64,000 bases of DNA. Origin: Tridacna crocea (taxonomy: Eukaryota > Mollusca > Bivalvia > Cardiida > Cardiidae). Below, in pieces: positions 44,774-56,700 of the stretch; position 1 is the stretch's first letter; each line of letters opens with the position of its first letter. Where the stretch lies: contig OX031071.1 of the NCBI GenBank assembly GCA_943736015.1, forward strand, positions 10,016,119 through 10,080,118, in the 5' to 3' direction. The notes beneath the pieces were generated by a model. That model saw only the letters and a list, made by a program, of their open reading frames with translations, was not told the DNA's origin and searched no databases. The translations under genes were made by a program, and so were the position numbers.

Positions 44774-44974
44774 GTCATCCTGCTAAATAACTAAAATAAC
44801 ATTTTGAATTAGATATTAAAAACCTACATATCACTGCTTCAAAGGGAATAATAGGCTTACCATCCAATCGCACAGTGTAGATCCAAGATCAGACTGCACG
44901 TTTTAAGCAGTATGATCTTGACCTACATTGTCCTCAAAAGGACAGTGACTCACGCTTTGCTGCCTCAGGGTTGA
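44774..44974. mobile_element. MITE, family B
   Basis: ATCCTGCTAAATAACTAAAA at the left, GATCAGACTGCACG hairpin, GCTGCCTCAGGGTT at the right. Confidence 0.75.
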
Positions 44975-45529
44975 ACACTTTTCTTTGGAGTCAAGTGATG
45001 AAATCACTCCTTGATCGGAGAGTATTGGAAACATCCCTCGTCACAACTCGGCTGATTCCGTAACGGATTTGATCAACGTATAATCAGAAATTGACCGAAT
45101 GCGAAATAATTATGTGTCAAATCGATTTAAGTTCGCTCTGGTATATTGAACAGATAATTCGATATTTGTGGGGTATGGAACACACAAAGGAAACCAATAA
45201 CGTACAGATATTTATATCAAGTTCAATCTTGTTAGTTTGTCGTGTATTTGAACAAAAAATAAACCCACAGGTTTATGGAAGTACATTCATATCGTAAAAC
45301 AGATATGCTACATTTTAGTTGGAAATTAGACGATATTTAATGTCATTACGTTTTTGAATAATTCTTTTTGTAAGATTTTTGTTTCAGAATCGGAGTACCG
45401 GATATATAATTTTGCTATATATAGTAACATTTACGCATTAAACTACAGTGCAGCAATAAAGCTTAGCCTGATAAAGTGAAGGTAGGTGGGAGTTTAAAAT
45501 ACCATTCTTTTGTTTACGATCAATGTACC

Positions 45530-45960
45530 GAAACCTTTACGAAACAAGCCTATGTTTTGATGATCCTAGGGAAGTCGGCGTTTGAAAGAATTGTGTGAAA
45601 AGGAGCAAATGCTGGAAACCAGCATTTTGTCCTTTTCTCACAGTGTTGTTTCCAGCATTATCTCCTTTTCTCACAGTGTTTTCTTTCTTTTCTAAGTCGA
45701 TTTACACCGCCTTTGATCCATGTTTATATCGTTTTCTGCAAACGCTTTCGGTGTATAACGCTCCAAAGAAAGAGTGCTTTTGAAAACGATGTGAGAAAAG
45801 GAGAAAATGCTGGGACATGACCAGCATTTTCTCCTTTTCCCACATTGTTTTCTACCAGTTCAAAGACAACTCGCATGATCTGATCCACGTTTGTAAAGTT
45901 GTCTGCAAAAGCTTTCTGTTTAAAGTTGTAAGAAATTATCATTTGGTTAAGATTTATTCC
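45530..45960. mobile_element. Two family A cores in a composite MITE
   Basis: Hairpins at about 45580-45650 and 45781-45855, with an extra duplicated right arm (TTATCTCCTTTTCTCACAGT) between them. Confidence 0.65.
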
Positions 45961-46079
45961 TCTGTGAGCGTTTATAGACATTAGGTGCTTTTCAAGACAC
46001 AGTGAAGATCAAATCATCCAGATATCTCGATTTTTAAGATCTTGAATTTTAAGTTTTGTTTGCCTTTAGAAAATCATCA

Positions 46080-46150
46080 CATCAGACAGTCCAGATCCTA
46101 GATCAGACTGCATATTATGAATAGTCAGATCTTGATCTGATATCGCGCGG
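46080..46150. mobile_element. Family B MITE core
   Basis: CAGACAGTCCAGATCCTAGA and a degraded GATCAGACTGCATA hairpin. Confidence 0.55.
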
Positions 46151-46228
46151 ATAAGGCCGGTTTTTCCTGCGGTTCAGAAAATATCAAAAGAAAAACAGAG
46201 CAAAAATCAATACAACAAGTAAATAAAT

Positions 46229-46457
46229 TTAACCCTTTCCCAAACAAATCCCTGGTTTTTACGACCCTGAGCTAGAAGCCTTTTGAAAACATTGTGGGAA
46301 AAAGAGAAAATGCTGGTAACCAGCATTTTCTCCTTTTCCCACAATGTTTTCTACCCTGCTTTAAACAAATTTCAATTTTTGAGTTACGTTTACCTTGTCG
46401 TCTGCTAGTGCTTTCAATTTGGACCAGTCTAAAATCTTGTCGTTTGGTAAAGGGATA
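46229..46457. mobile_element. MITE, family A, complete
   Basis: 229 bp, TTAACCCTTTCCCAAACAAA to GGTAAAGGGATAA. The hairpin is near-perfect and the right half carries CGTCTGCTAGTGCTTTCAA. Confidence 0.85.
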
Positions 46458-46479
46458 AGCGTCCTATTTAGTTCAACCC

Positions 46480-46740
46480 AATATGGAGTGCAAATTGCGA
46501 AAAGGGTCATTCGATCATTTGCCTAAAATGTCGTCTCTGATCAGCTTGTGCAGTCCGCACAGGCTAATCCGAAACGACACTTTCCGATTTTATGTGATTT
46601 TCTGTTTTACGCAAGTCTACTGTAGCACAAAATCTAATGTAGTCGTAAAGTGCCGTCTCGGATTAGCCTCCGCGGACCGCGGGACGACACTTTACGCAAA
46701 TGTCCGAATGCACCTTTTCGTGTGTTGCACTCCATATTAT
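46480..46740. mobile_element. MITE, family D, near complete
   Basis: TGGAGTGCAAATTGCGAAAA at the left and the inverted TTTTCGTGTGTTGCACTCCA at the right. The interior holds palindromic CAGTCCGCACAGGCTAATCC blocks. A ~109-residue open frame over it is an artefact. Confidence 0.8.
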
Positions 46741-46797
46741 ACAAGTTTGCTTATTTCTTTACAAGGCGACAGGTTCTTAGATTATACAAATAGCTTA

Positions 46798-47002
46798 TCC
46801 ATATCCTACTAAATAAGTAACGAAATTTTTAACTCGATAGTAAGAATCCAAATATTGTTATTTTAAGAGTATGTTTTGTAGGAAAAATAGCTCCTTATCG
46901 AACAGTGTAGATTCAAGATCAGACTGCACGTTCTGTGCAGTCTGATCTTGATCTACGCTGTTCGCAAAAGGTCAGTGGATCACGCATAGCAGCTTGCGGT
47001 TA
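46798..47002. mobile_element. MITE, family B
   Basis: ATCCTACTAAATAAGTAACG, then CAGACTGCACGTTCTGTGCA and GCAGCTTGCGGTTA. Confidence 0.75.
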
Positions 47003-47668
47003 TTTCTTACCGTTTAAAAGTACGGATATCATTGAGAGTGACAATGACAATGACAATGTTTTATTATAAGTAATAAGGCCACCGGCCCATAATACAAAAA
47101 ACTACATGTGGAAGCAAACATACACTTAGATGAGCTACGTTTTGACATTTAAAAAAGAAAATTACACCTTTTAACATATTTCAACAAAATATAGTTGTAA
47201 AGACTAAAGAAGAAGACTCATGGAAAGCACAATGAGAAAAGGAGAAAACGCAAGTTACCAAGCTATCCGAGACAATCCCTTCCTATCAATGTGCTATCAA
47301 TGTAAGAAAGTCTGAGTTAACTCTTAATGACAATGACTAGATCTATATCTAATATTATCATGGCCATCATTGTGAGTGTTATTTTGTGTTACTGTATAGA
47401 ATCAGTCACTATTTTAGTCGCTGGCAGCGAGATATATTCAAAATTTAGAACAATAGTTGGTAAATTTTGTTCTAGTTATACAATATGTCAGCGACTGCAG
47501 CTTTGCCAGATCCCTCTTTGACACATTACCATAATCCTGAGTATAGGTCCATTTAACTGACATAAATCAAATTTGTCCGCATTTGGTCCATGAAACGTTT
47601 ACTTTTGACAGACATTGGGTCTTAAAGCTAGTTTTTAATCGAAATATTTTTTTCTTTTTTTTTTTCAG

Positions 47669-47708
47669 TTTGTTCGATCGGACATGGAGGACCAAATTGA
47701 TGATGACT
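47669..47708 (+). CDS. EF-hand gene, exon with the start codon
   Basis: Opens after a TTTTTTTTTTTCAG acceptor, so at least one untranslated exon lies upstream (not located). ATG at 47684 encodes MEDQIDDD plus the first base of codon 9. The donor is GTGAGT. Confidence 0.85.
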
Positions 47709-50700
47709 GTGAGTATAGTTTAACCCTTTATCCCATAATCATTTCTATGGTATCTCTAATTGACCCTAAATAACAGCAAGGATGAAGCTGTTTCTTATGT
47801 GTATATGACACCTTTTGATAACATAGAAAAACATTGTGACAAGGATGAAGCTGTTTCTTATGTGTATATGACACCTTTTGATAACATAGAAAATATTGTG
47901 ACAAAAGGTGAAATTGCTCGTCACGAGCAATTTCACCTTTTGCAACAATGTTTTCCAAAGGCCCCTGCAAGCAATGTGTCGAAATGAGTATCTATGGAAT
48001 AAAGGGTTAATGTTTGTAATTAAATATCCTAAAGGACAACCACAATCAGAAGACATTACCCATTTACATATCGATATAACACAAAACAATGATTTTGAGA
48101 TAAATTTGAAATGATATCTTTGTTTTGTAAACCAAATGCGCTGTGCTCTGTGAAAAAAGTGCGTAATGGATCTGCAAAATAGTATTGACTCCTGTCAGCC
48201 TGAGGATAATGCACAGACTGACATAAGTCCAAGCTTTTCGCTATTTGTAAATTTCATTCATATCCAAGAACCATTCTATCCAATGATTTCATCTGTTCCC
48301 AGACACAGTGGATTGTGTGCATCCATAATTGTGTACATAGTTCCCGGGTATACGTGGTTTAACTATTGTGTACATAGTTCCCGGGTATACGTGGTTTAAC
48401 TATTGTCTACATAGTTCCCGGGTATACGTGGTTTAATTATTGTCTACATAGTTCCCGGGTATACGTGGTTTAACTATTGTGTACATAGTTCCCGGGTATA
48501 CATGCTTAAACTATTGTGTACATAGTTCCCGGGTATACATGCTTTAACTATTGTGTACATAGTTCCCGGGTATCCATGGTTTAACTATTGTCTACATAGT
48601 TCCCGGGTACACATGGTTTAACTATTGTATACATAGTTCCCAGGTATACATGGTTTAACTATTGTGTACATAGTTCCAGGGTATACATGGTTTAACTATT
48701 GTTTACATAGTTCCCAGGTATACATCGTTAAACTATTGTGTACATAGTTCTCAGGTATACTCGTACATGGTTTAACTATCTTTTTATACACCAGGGTTTA
48801 TAACAACGATTTTCATTTTAGATTAATATTTTAGATTAATATTAACCCCCATTTTTTTAGCTTAGAAGAATCTCAGCATGTTAACCTTATCACTGCTGTT
48901 GATTAGGGATTTCAGAATTTTTCATCTTATGAAATATCTTAAAGATAATTTCAGCATTTTTACCTCGTTTCAGTTTTTGAGGAGAATTTTAGTATCTTTT
49001 AAATTTACCTCAGATTTTTGAAGAGATAAACATCTTGTTTAAACCATAGTTCACATTTAACCCTATACCAAACAATCCTTAGTATTCACGACCCTGAGAG
49101 AGAAGCCTTCTGAAAACAATGTGGAAAAACGAGAAAATGCTGGTAACCAGCATTTTCTCCTTTTCCCACAATGTTTTCTAGCCTGCTGGATACAAATTTC
49201 AATTTGTGCGTTACATTTATTTTGTCGTCTATATATAAGTGCTTTCAATTAGGACCAGTCTAAATCTTTTTCGTTGCGTAAAAAGCTAAAAGATTTTCAA
49301 AACTTTCAACATTTTTCATCATATTTTAAATTTTGAAAAGATACCTAGCATCTTTTTTTACCTCACTTCAGACTTAGTGAAGGTTTTTGATCATTGTTCA
49401 TCTTGTTTAGTCTTTGAAAGAGATATTCGACATTTTCTCCCAAAAATGTATTCAGAATTTGGAAGGAAGTTCAGACTCGTTCCTCCGATTGCAGATCAAG
49501 ATTTTCGACCTTTAAAAAAAAAAAAAAAGATATTGAAGAGATTTCATGTATATGTTTTTCATTTGTTTCTTTTTAATTATTTCAGATTTTGAAGAGATTT
49601 TCAGCATTTTTGACCGAGATGATAACGGTGAAATATGTGTAGCAGAATTCAGTCAGGTTCTTCAAGCCTTCGGGTTTAACCCTACCCCAGAGCAAGTAGA
49701 GACATGTCTGAAAAACATAGACAAAAATAGTAAGATTATTTCTCTTAGAATAAATGGATGGATGGTCTTTCTTTCTTTCTTTCTTTCTTTTTTCCTTTCA
49801 TCTCTCCTCCGCCCTCTCCTTCCTCCCTTCCTTCCTTCCTCCCTCCTTCCCTCCCTCCCTCTCTTCCTTCCTTCCTTCCTTAAAACCTCTGTGTCATTTC
49901 TTCCTTCCTACTAGTGGTGGGCCGATGATCGACTATAGTCGAAAGTCAGTTGGTTTTGGCTTCCGATTCCGATAATCGATTGAGAAATCTCGGAATCGAT
50001 TGTAGTCGGTTGATAAGCTGGCTTGGTGCCAAAACTTGAATTCTGGTTTTTAACGCTTTGTTTTGTGACTATTATTACCGTAATCACAATCTTGGATTTT
50101 AAACATAGTAGATAACAAACACGAAAACTGGCTAAAAAATGAGAAACAAATCTTTGTCCATGAATGTCTTGACAAAAGTTGACAACTCGGCAAGCTTCTT
50201 TGAGCCCGGGTTTTGACATTAGCAAATTTGAAATGACCTGTCTTTGGCGATGAAAAATATTTACCTAAATGTCAACCTGAGGCATGAAATTATCATCTAA
50301 AACTTCATATAACCTAGCTTGCGTTCATCGGGCAGAAAAATGGATTAAACACGATCAGTATAAAATGTGAAGGACACCCGGATGATAATGAAGCTGGCGA
50401 GTCTATTATGACAGAGTAACGAAGGTGTTATTCCTCTTTTCTAGTGTAAAGTGACAGCATTTTAAGTTACTTGCTATTTAAACTGACTAAATGATGTCAA
50501 ATCATGTAGTAATACCTCTCCAGAAACTAACTGTCAATAAAAAATAGATCGCCAAAAAAGTGCGAAAACCCATGACACTACCGTCAGCAGCGTGGCATCG
50601 TCCGATCAGAGAGACTTCAAACCATCTTCTTATCTTTAATAATGAATTCTAACAGTGAATTTACGCAAATTTCTGAATAAAGCAATAAGTGGAAGTTAAA

Positions 50701-53700
50701 ATTCTGTTCATGAGTGGAAAAAATGTTGTTTTATGAAATAAAAATATAGTTGGGGGGGGGGGGGGGGTGGGGAGATGGGGAGAAATACGGTCGTCTGCAA
50801 ATGTTTGAACTATAAGGTATATGTCTGATTCTTTTTTAACTCGTTTGGAAATTATAAGGAACAAAATTAATAATATTGATTAAAGTGCAGAACACAACAT
50901 CTTTATAAATTTAATACATGAAGACTGTCATGTTTACAATATTGTCACAGTATTTTAAGCAAAAAGTCATTCTCAGTTAAATGGAGTGACAGTCTAAACC
51001 GATTGTATTATCGATAGCTAGTTGGTTTGCTCTTCCGATTACAAAGCGATAATCGATTGAGATTTTAAACCGATTGCCCAACACTACTTCCTACCAACCT
51101 CTGTGTCATCGTATCCTTGAAAAAATAAGTTTGCGTTTGATATGAAAATTTTCCTTTCATCTCTCCTCCGCCCCCTCCTCCCTCTCTTTCTTCCTTCCTT
51201 CCTTCCTTCCGTCCTTCCTTCCTTCCTTCCTTCCTACCTTCCTTCCTTCCTTCCTTCCTTCCCTCCTCCCTTCCTTCCTTCTTTCCTCCCTTCCTTCCTA
51301 ATAACCTCTTTGTCATTCCTTCCTTTCTTCCTTCTTCCTTATAACCTCTGTGTCATTCCTTCCTTCCTTCCAACCTCTGTCATCGCATCTTTGAAAAAAA
51401 GTTTGCGTTTGATATGAAATTTTTCCTTTCATCTCTATTCTGCCCCTCCTCCCTCTCTTCCTTCCTTCCTCCCTCCCTCCCTCCTTCCTTCCTTCCTTCT
51501 TCCTTATAACCTCTGTGTCATTCCTTCCTTCTTTCCTTTCAACCTCTGTGTCATCGCATCTTTGAAAAAATAAGTTTGCGTTTGATATGAAATTTTTCCT
51601 TTCATCTCTCCTCCGCCCCCTCCTCCCTCTCTTTCTTCCCTCCTTCCTTCCTTCCTTCCTTCCTTCCCTCCTTCCTTCCTTCCTTCCTTTCTTCCTTCCT
51701 TCCTTATAACCTCTGTGTCATTCTTTCCTTCCTTCCTTCCAACCTCTGTGTCATCGCATCTTTGAAAAAATAAGTTTGCGTTTGATATAAACTTTTAAAC
51801 TAAATACTGTCAAATACGCTTCAAAATATAGAATGATGGCATGTTTCTCACCTGTATAATATATTTTGATTTCCGATTTGTGATAATGTTTCTCAATAAT
51901 ACTCATCTGACATTCATAATCAAAGCATTCAAAACACTGGAGTGGCATTTGTCACGGAAGCCATTGCGTGGAATTATTAATTTGAAAGAAAAAGAGAAAT
52001 GTCATTCAAATGATTGCTTGAAAGTCAACCTACTAAACAAATACATAATTTATTGATACTCATGACAAATATAGGATTATTTGTGTTCTGGTGATCTCCC
52101 TTTGATTATGATAAGTAGTTGGGAGTAACGTCGCTCTATAGTAGAATGCATGATGTATAAAGAGAAAAAAGAGTAAAAATATCGTATAAAATTAAGTGAG
52201 TACCTGAAGATTTTAACCTATATCCTGCTAAATAGGGATAATATTCTGGTAAAAGGGGACTCATTCCATCTCCGTCATGCATGATGCTAAGAAAGGACAC
52301 TGAATTATGGGGTTCACTGCTCATTTGAAATGAAAAAAAAAAAAAAAATGGCAAAAAGTTTCAACCCAGGTCAGCCTGCGCGAAATGCGCAGGCTGACCT
52401 AGGTCTATACTTTTTGCAGATGCAATAAGCCACGCCCTCTTCTCAGAATATGGCACAAACATATCAAATATATCTATTTGTTACTCGCAGAGTCAGGGAA
52501 ATTAGATAAAGACGAGCTTAAACAATGGGTGATCAAATGTAGGGAGACACTGAAAAATGACAAGGAAGAGCTTCTGGATGCATTTAAAAGGTTTGACCGT
52601 AATAACGACGGTTTCATCCATCCAAACGAGCTCAAAGGTATCCTGCACAAACTTGGCCAAGTCATTTCCGACGAGGAACTCAGTGAAATGATAGCGAATG
52701 CTGACGCAGACAGAGATGGGAAAATAAATATCAACGGTGAGTCTTTCTCGCCAGCTCCTCACTGTGACTCTCTCTCTCTCTCTCTTGATCTACTTCTTCC
52801 GTTAGCTCATTACCAGCTATTTTTAGTTCATTGCTCTTCCTCTCTGCTGATAACCGCAGACAATCGTGTTTATTAGACATTACTGAACTCACTTCAAACT
52901 TATTTCTGTACTCTCTTTGACTAATTGACTATTCACCCTCCTCACCTGACTTATAACCTTACTCCCCTGCTCATCATTCTTTTCCAATCGGCTCTTTACT
53001 TGACCCAATTTGACTCATTATCCTTTTCTTCCGACCAGTCACTTTACCCGCATAGATCATTACATAACTCTATAAAGCTCATTACCCTACACTCATGACT
53101 GATTATCCTACTGTCTTAGTTCATTATCCACTGACTGATTACTTTACTCGCCTAGTTATTAGCCTTCTCTCCTTTCCTATACAACACTTGTCTAAGCGCA
53201 CCATTTTTCTCTTTTTTCCGAATAACTCTTCTTCTCTTGTCTTAACCCTTTGCCATACAATCCCGACTTTTAACGACCGTGAAAAAGAAGCCTTTTGAAA
53301 ACATTGTAGGAAAAGGAGAAAATGCTGGTAACCAGCATTTTCTCCTTTTCCCACCATGTTTTCCACCTTTCCTAGAACAAATTTCAACTTTTGACATGCA
53401 TTAATTTTATTGTCTGCAAATGCTTTTAATTTGGACCTTTATAAAATTTTGTTGTTTGGTAAAGAGTTAACTGAGCTCATCGCTGTACTTTTCCCAGCGC
53501 ACTGTCCTTTTATCTTTTTATACTTTTCTTTACTTGTCGTACTCTCTCAGCACAGCACAGTATCTTCAAGCATTTTTTCCTACTCTCTTTCCGTCATAAC
53601 TCTACTTCAGTTAGCCCAGTACTCAGTACTGTACTTTTCTAGCGCATTATCCATCTCTCATTTCCTTGCTACTTTTCATCACTTGCCTTTATTTTTCTAG

Positions 53701-56700
53701 CACGGTACTGTATCTCCATGTCCATGTCATCTCTCTTTTCCTAAAAACCCATCACGTGTCTTTATTTTCCAAACACAGTGCTGTCCTCGTGCATCATTCT
53801 TCTCTCTTTTCCTAGTTGGTCTTTTTCACGTGTCTCTATTCTCTTAGCTTAGTTATCCACGTTCCTAGCTCATTATCTTTCTCTCTTCCTAATTACTCTC
53901 CTTCATTTGTCTTTACTGTCCAAGATCATTACCGTACTCTCCTTTGGCATATTACTGCACTTCACTTGTTTTTGTTCTCACAGTTTAGTACTGTACTTTT
54001 ATGTTGCATTTTCCTTCTCTCCTTTCCTTGTAAATCTATTTATCTTGTCTTTACTCTTTTAGCTCAGGACTGTACGTTTGAATTGCAACATAGTGCATCA
54101 TCGCCTTTTTTCCACTCATTACTTTATTATAGCTTATTACCACAGACATTTAGCTGCTTTGTTCTTTATCTGATTACGTTCAGGATTTTTTAAACCCTCC
54201 AACAAAATGATCCTGTATTTCGTTGACCATGACAAGGAAGGCTATTTAAAATATCCTTTCTAACCTCTGAAACACAAATGTCATCATTTGGACAACTTGT
54301 ATTAAGTATGTTGTTTGTGTATGCATTAAATATGGTTGTGTGTAGAAGTAAATATCACCAGTAATATTTTCGCTCGTGACTGCGCCATAATTTTTTATCT
54401 TTCGCCAAAAAAAAAAATAACCTAGTATATTGTCGATTTCTGAATAAGCCCATCGAAATTTACAACTGAACAAGTTTTGAAGTATGTATGTGTATCTTAA
54501 TGAGACATTGAAGTAGACTATCAACTAATCTTTAGACTGCCAAGCGGGACTCATTGACTGTTTACGGACAGAGAAGATGAACATCATTGACCATTTACGA
54601 ACAGAGTAGGACAACATCATTGACCATTTACGAACAGAGTAGGACAACATCATTGACTGTTTAATGACAGAGTAGATCAACATCATTGACTGTTTATGGA
54701 CAGAGTAGGACAACATTATTGCATATTTACGAACAGAGTAGGACATCATTGACCGTTTACGGCCAGATTAGGACAACATCATTGACTGTTTATGGCCAGA
54801 GTAAATCAACATCATTGACCATTTACAAACAGAGTAGGACAACATCATTGACCATTTATGGCCAGAGTATATCAACATCATTGACCGTATACGGCCAGAG
54901 TAGGACAACGTCATTGGCCCGATACAGCCAAAGTAGGACAACATCATTGACCGTTTACAGGGAGAGTAAGTCAACATCATTGACCATTTACGAACAGAGT
55001 AGGACAACATCATTGACCGTTTATGGCCAGATTAAATCAATATCATTGACCGTTTATGGCCAGATTAAATCAACATCATTGACCCGTTACAACCAAAGTA
55101 GGAAATCATCATTGACCGTTTACAGGCAGAGTAAGTCGACATCATTGACCCTTTACGAACAGAGCAGGACAACATCATTGACTGTTTACAGACAGAGTAG
55201 GACAACATCATTGACCATTCACGGATGGAGAAGATCAACATCATTGACCCTTTACTGCCAGAGTAGGACAACATCATTGAGCGTTTACGAACAGAGTAGG
55301 ACAACATCATTGACCGTTTATGGCCAGATTAAATCAACATCATTGACCGGTTACAGCCAAAGTAGGACAACATCATTGACCGTTTACAGGCAGAGTAAGT
55401 CGACATCATTGACCGTTTACATGCAGAGTAAGTCAACATCGTTGACCCTTTACGAACAGAGTAGGACAACTTCATTGACTGTTTACAGACAGAGTAGGAC
55501 AAGATCATTGACCATTCACGGATGGAGTAGATCAACATCATTGACCCTTTACTGCCAGAGTAGGACAACATCAATGAACGTTTACGGCCAGATTAAGTCA
55601 ACATCATTGACGTTTTACGGACAGAGTAGCACAACATCATTGACCATTTACGGACAGAGTAGGACAACATAATTGACAGAGTAGATCAACATCATTGACC
55701 CTTTATTGCCAGAGTATGACAACATCATTGACTGTTTACAGGATGAGTAAGTCATCATCATTTACCGTTTACGGGCAGAGTAAGTCAACATCATTGACTC
55801 TTTATGAACAGTGCAGGACAACATTATTGACTATTTACAGACAGAGTAGGACAACATCATTGACCATTCAGGGATGGAGAAAATCAACATCATAGACCCT
55901 TTACTGCCAGAGTAGGACAACATCATTGACGGTTTACGAACAGAGTAGGACAACATCATTGACCGTTTATGGCCAGATTAAATCAACATCATTGACCCTT
56001 TATGGCCAGATTAAATCAACATCATTGACCCGTTACAGCCAAAGTAGTACAACATCATTGACCATTTACAGGCAGAGTAAGTCGACATCATTGACCGTTT
56101 ACAGGCAGAGTAAGGCATCATCATTGACCGTTTACAGGCAGAGTAAGTCAACATCATTGACCCTTTACGAACAGAGTAGGATAACATCATTGACTGTTTA
56201 CAGACAGAGTAGGACAACATCATTGACCATTCACGGATGGAGTAGATCAACATAATTGACCCTTTACTGCCAGAGTAGGACAACATCATTGACCGTTTAT
56301 GGCCAGAGTAAGTCAACATCATTGACCGTTTACGGACAGAGTAGCACAACATCATTGACCATTTACGGACAGAGTAGGACAACATAATTGACAGAGTAGA
56401 TCAACATTATTGACCTTTTACTACCAGAGTATGACAACATCACTGACCATTTACGGGCAGACTAAGTCAACATCATTGACCGTTTGCAGCCAGAGTAGAT
56501 CAACATCATTGACCGTTTACGAACAGGGTAGGACAACATCATTGACCGTTTACGGACAGTGTAGGACAACATCATTGACCGCTTATGGACGGAGTAAATC
56601 AACATCATTGACCATTTATGGACGGAGTAGGACAACATTGTTGACCGTATTTGGATGGAGTAGCTGAAGATGTAACTTCACAGAATGTGCAGTCTGATCT

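Noticed and set aside
45400-45430. TATATATAG near 45413 as the EF-hand gene promoter
   Set aside because: AT-rich matches are common here, and no first exon with a good donor could be tied to it.
52474-52762. Minus-strand frames of 86 residues over 52474-52762
   Set aside because: They are antisense shadows of the EF-hand third coding exon.
53816-54193. 125-residue frame in intron 3
   Set aside because: Low-complexity Ser/Leu/Phe sequence from pyrimidine-rich repeats; no splice sites that would join it to the EF-hand frame were convincing.
54686-55672. 328-residue open frame as a real gene
   Set aside because: It is a 33-bp tandem repeat in an intron; the reverse strand is also open, and there is no non-repeat protein sequence or stop/start conservation. 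Kept only as a finding.
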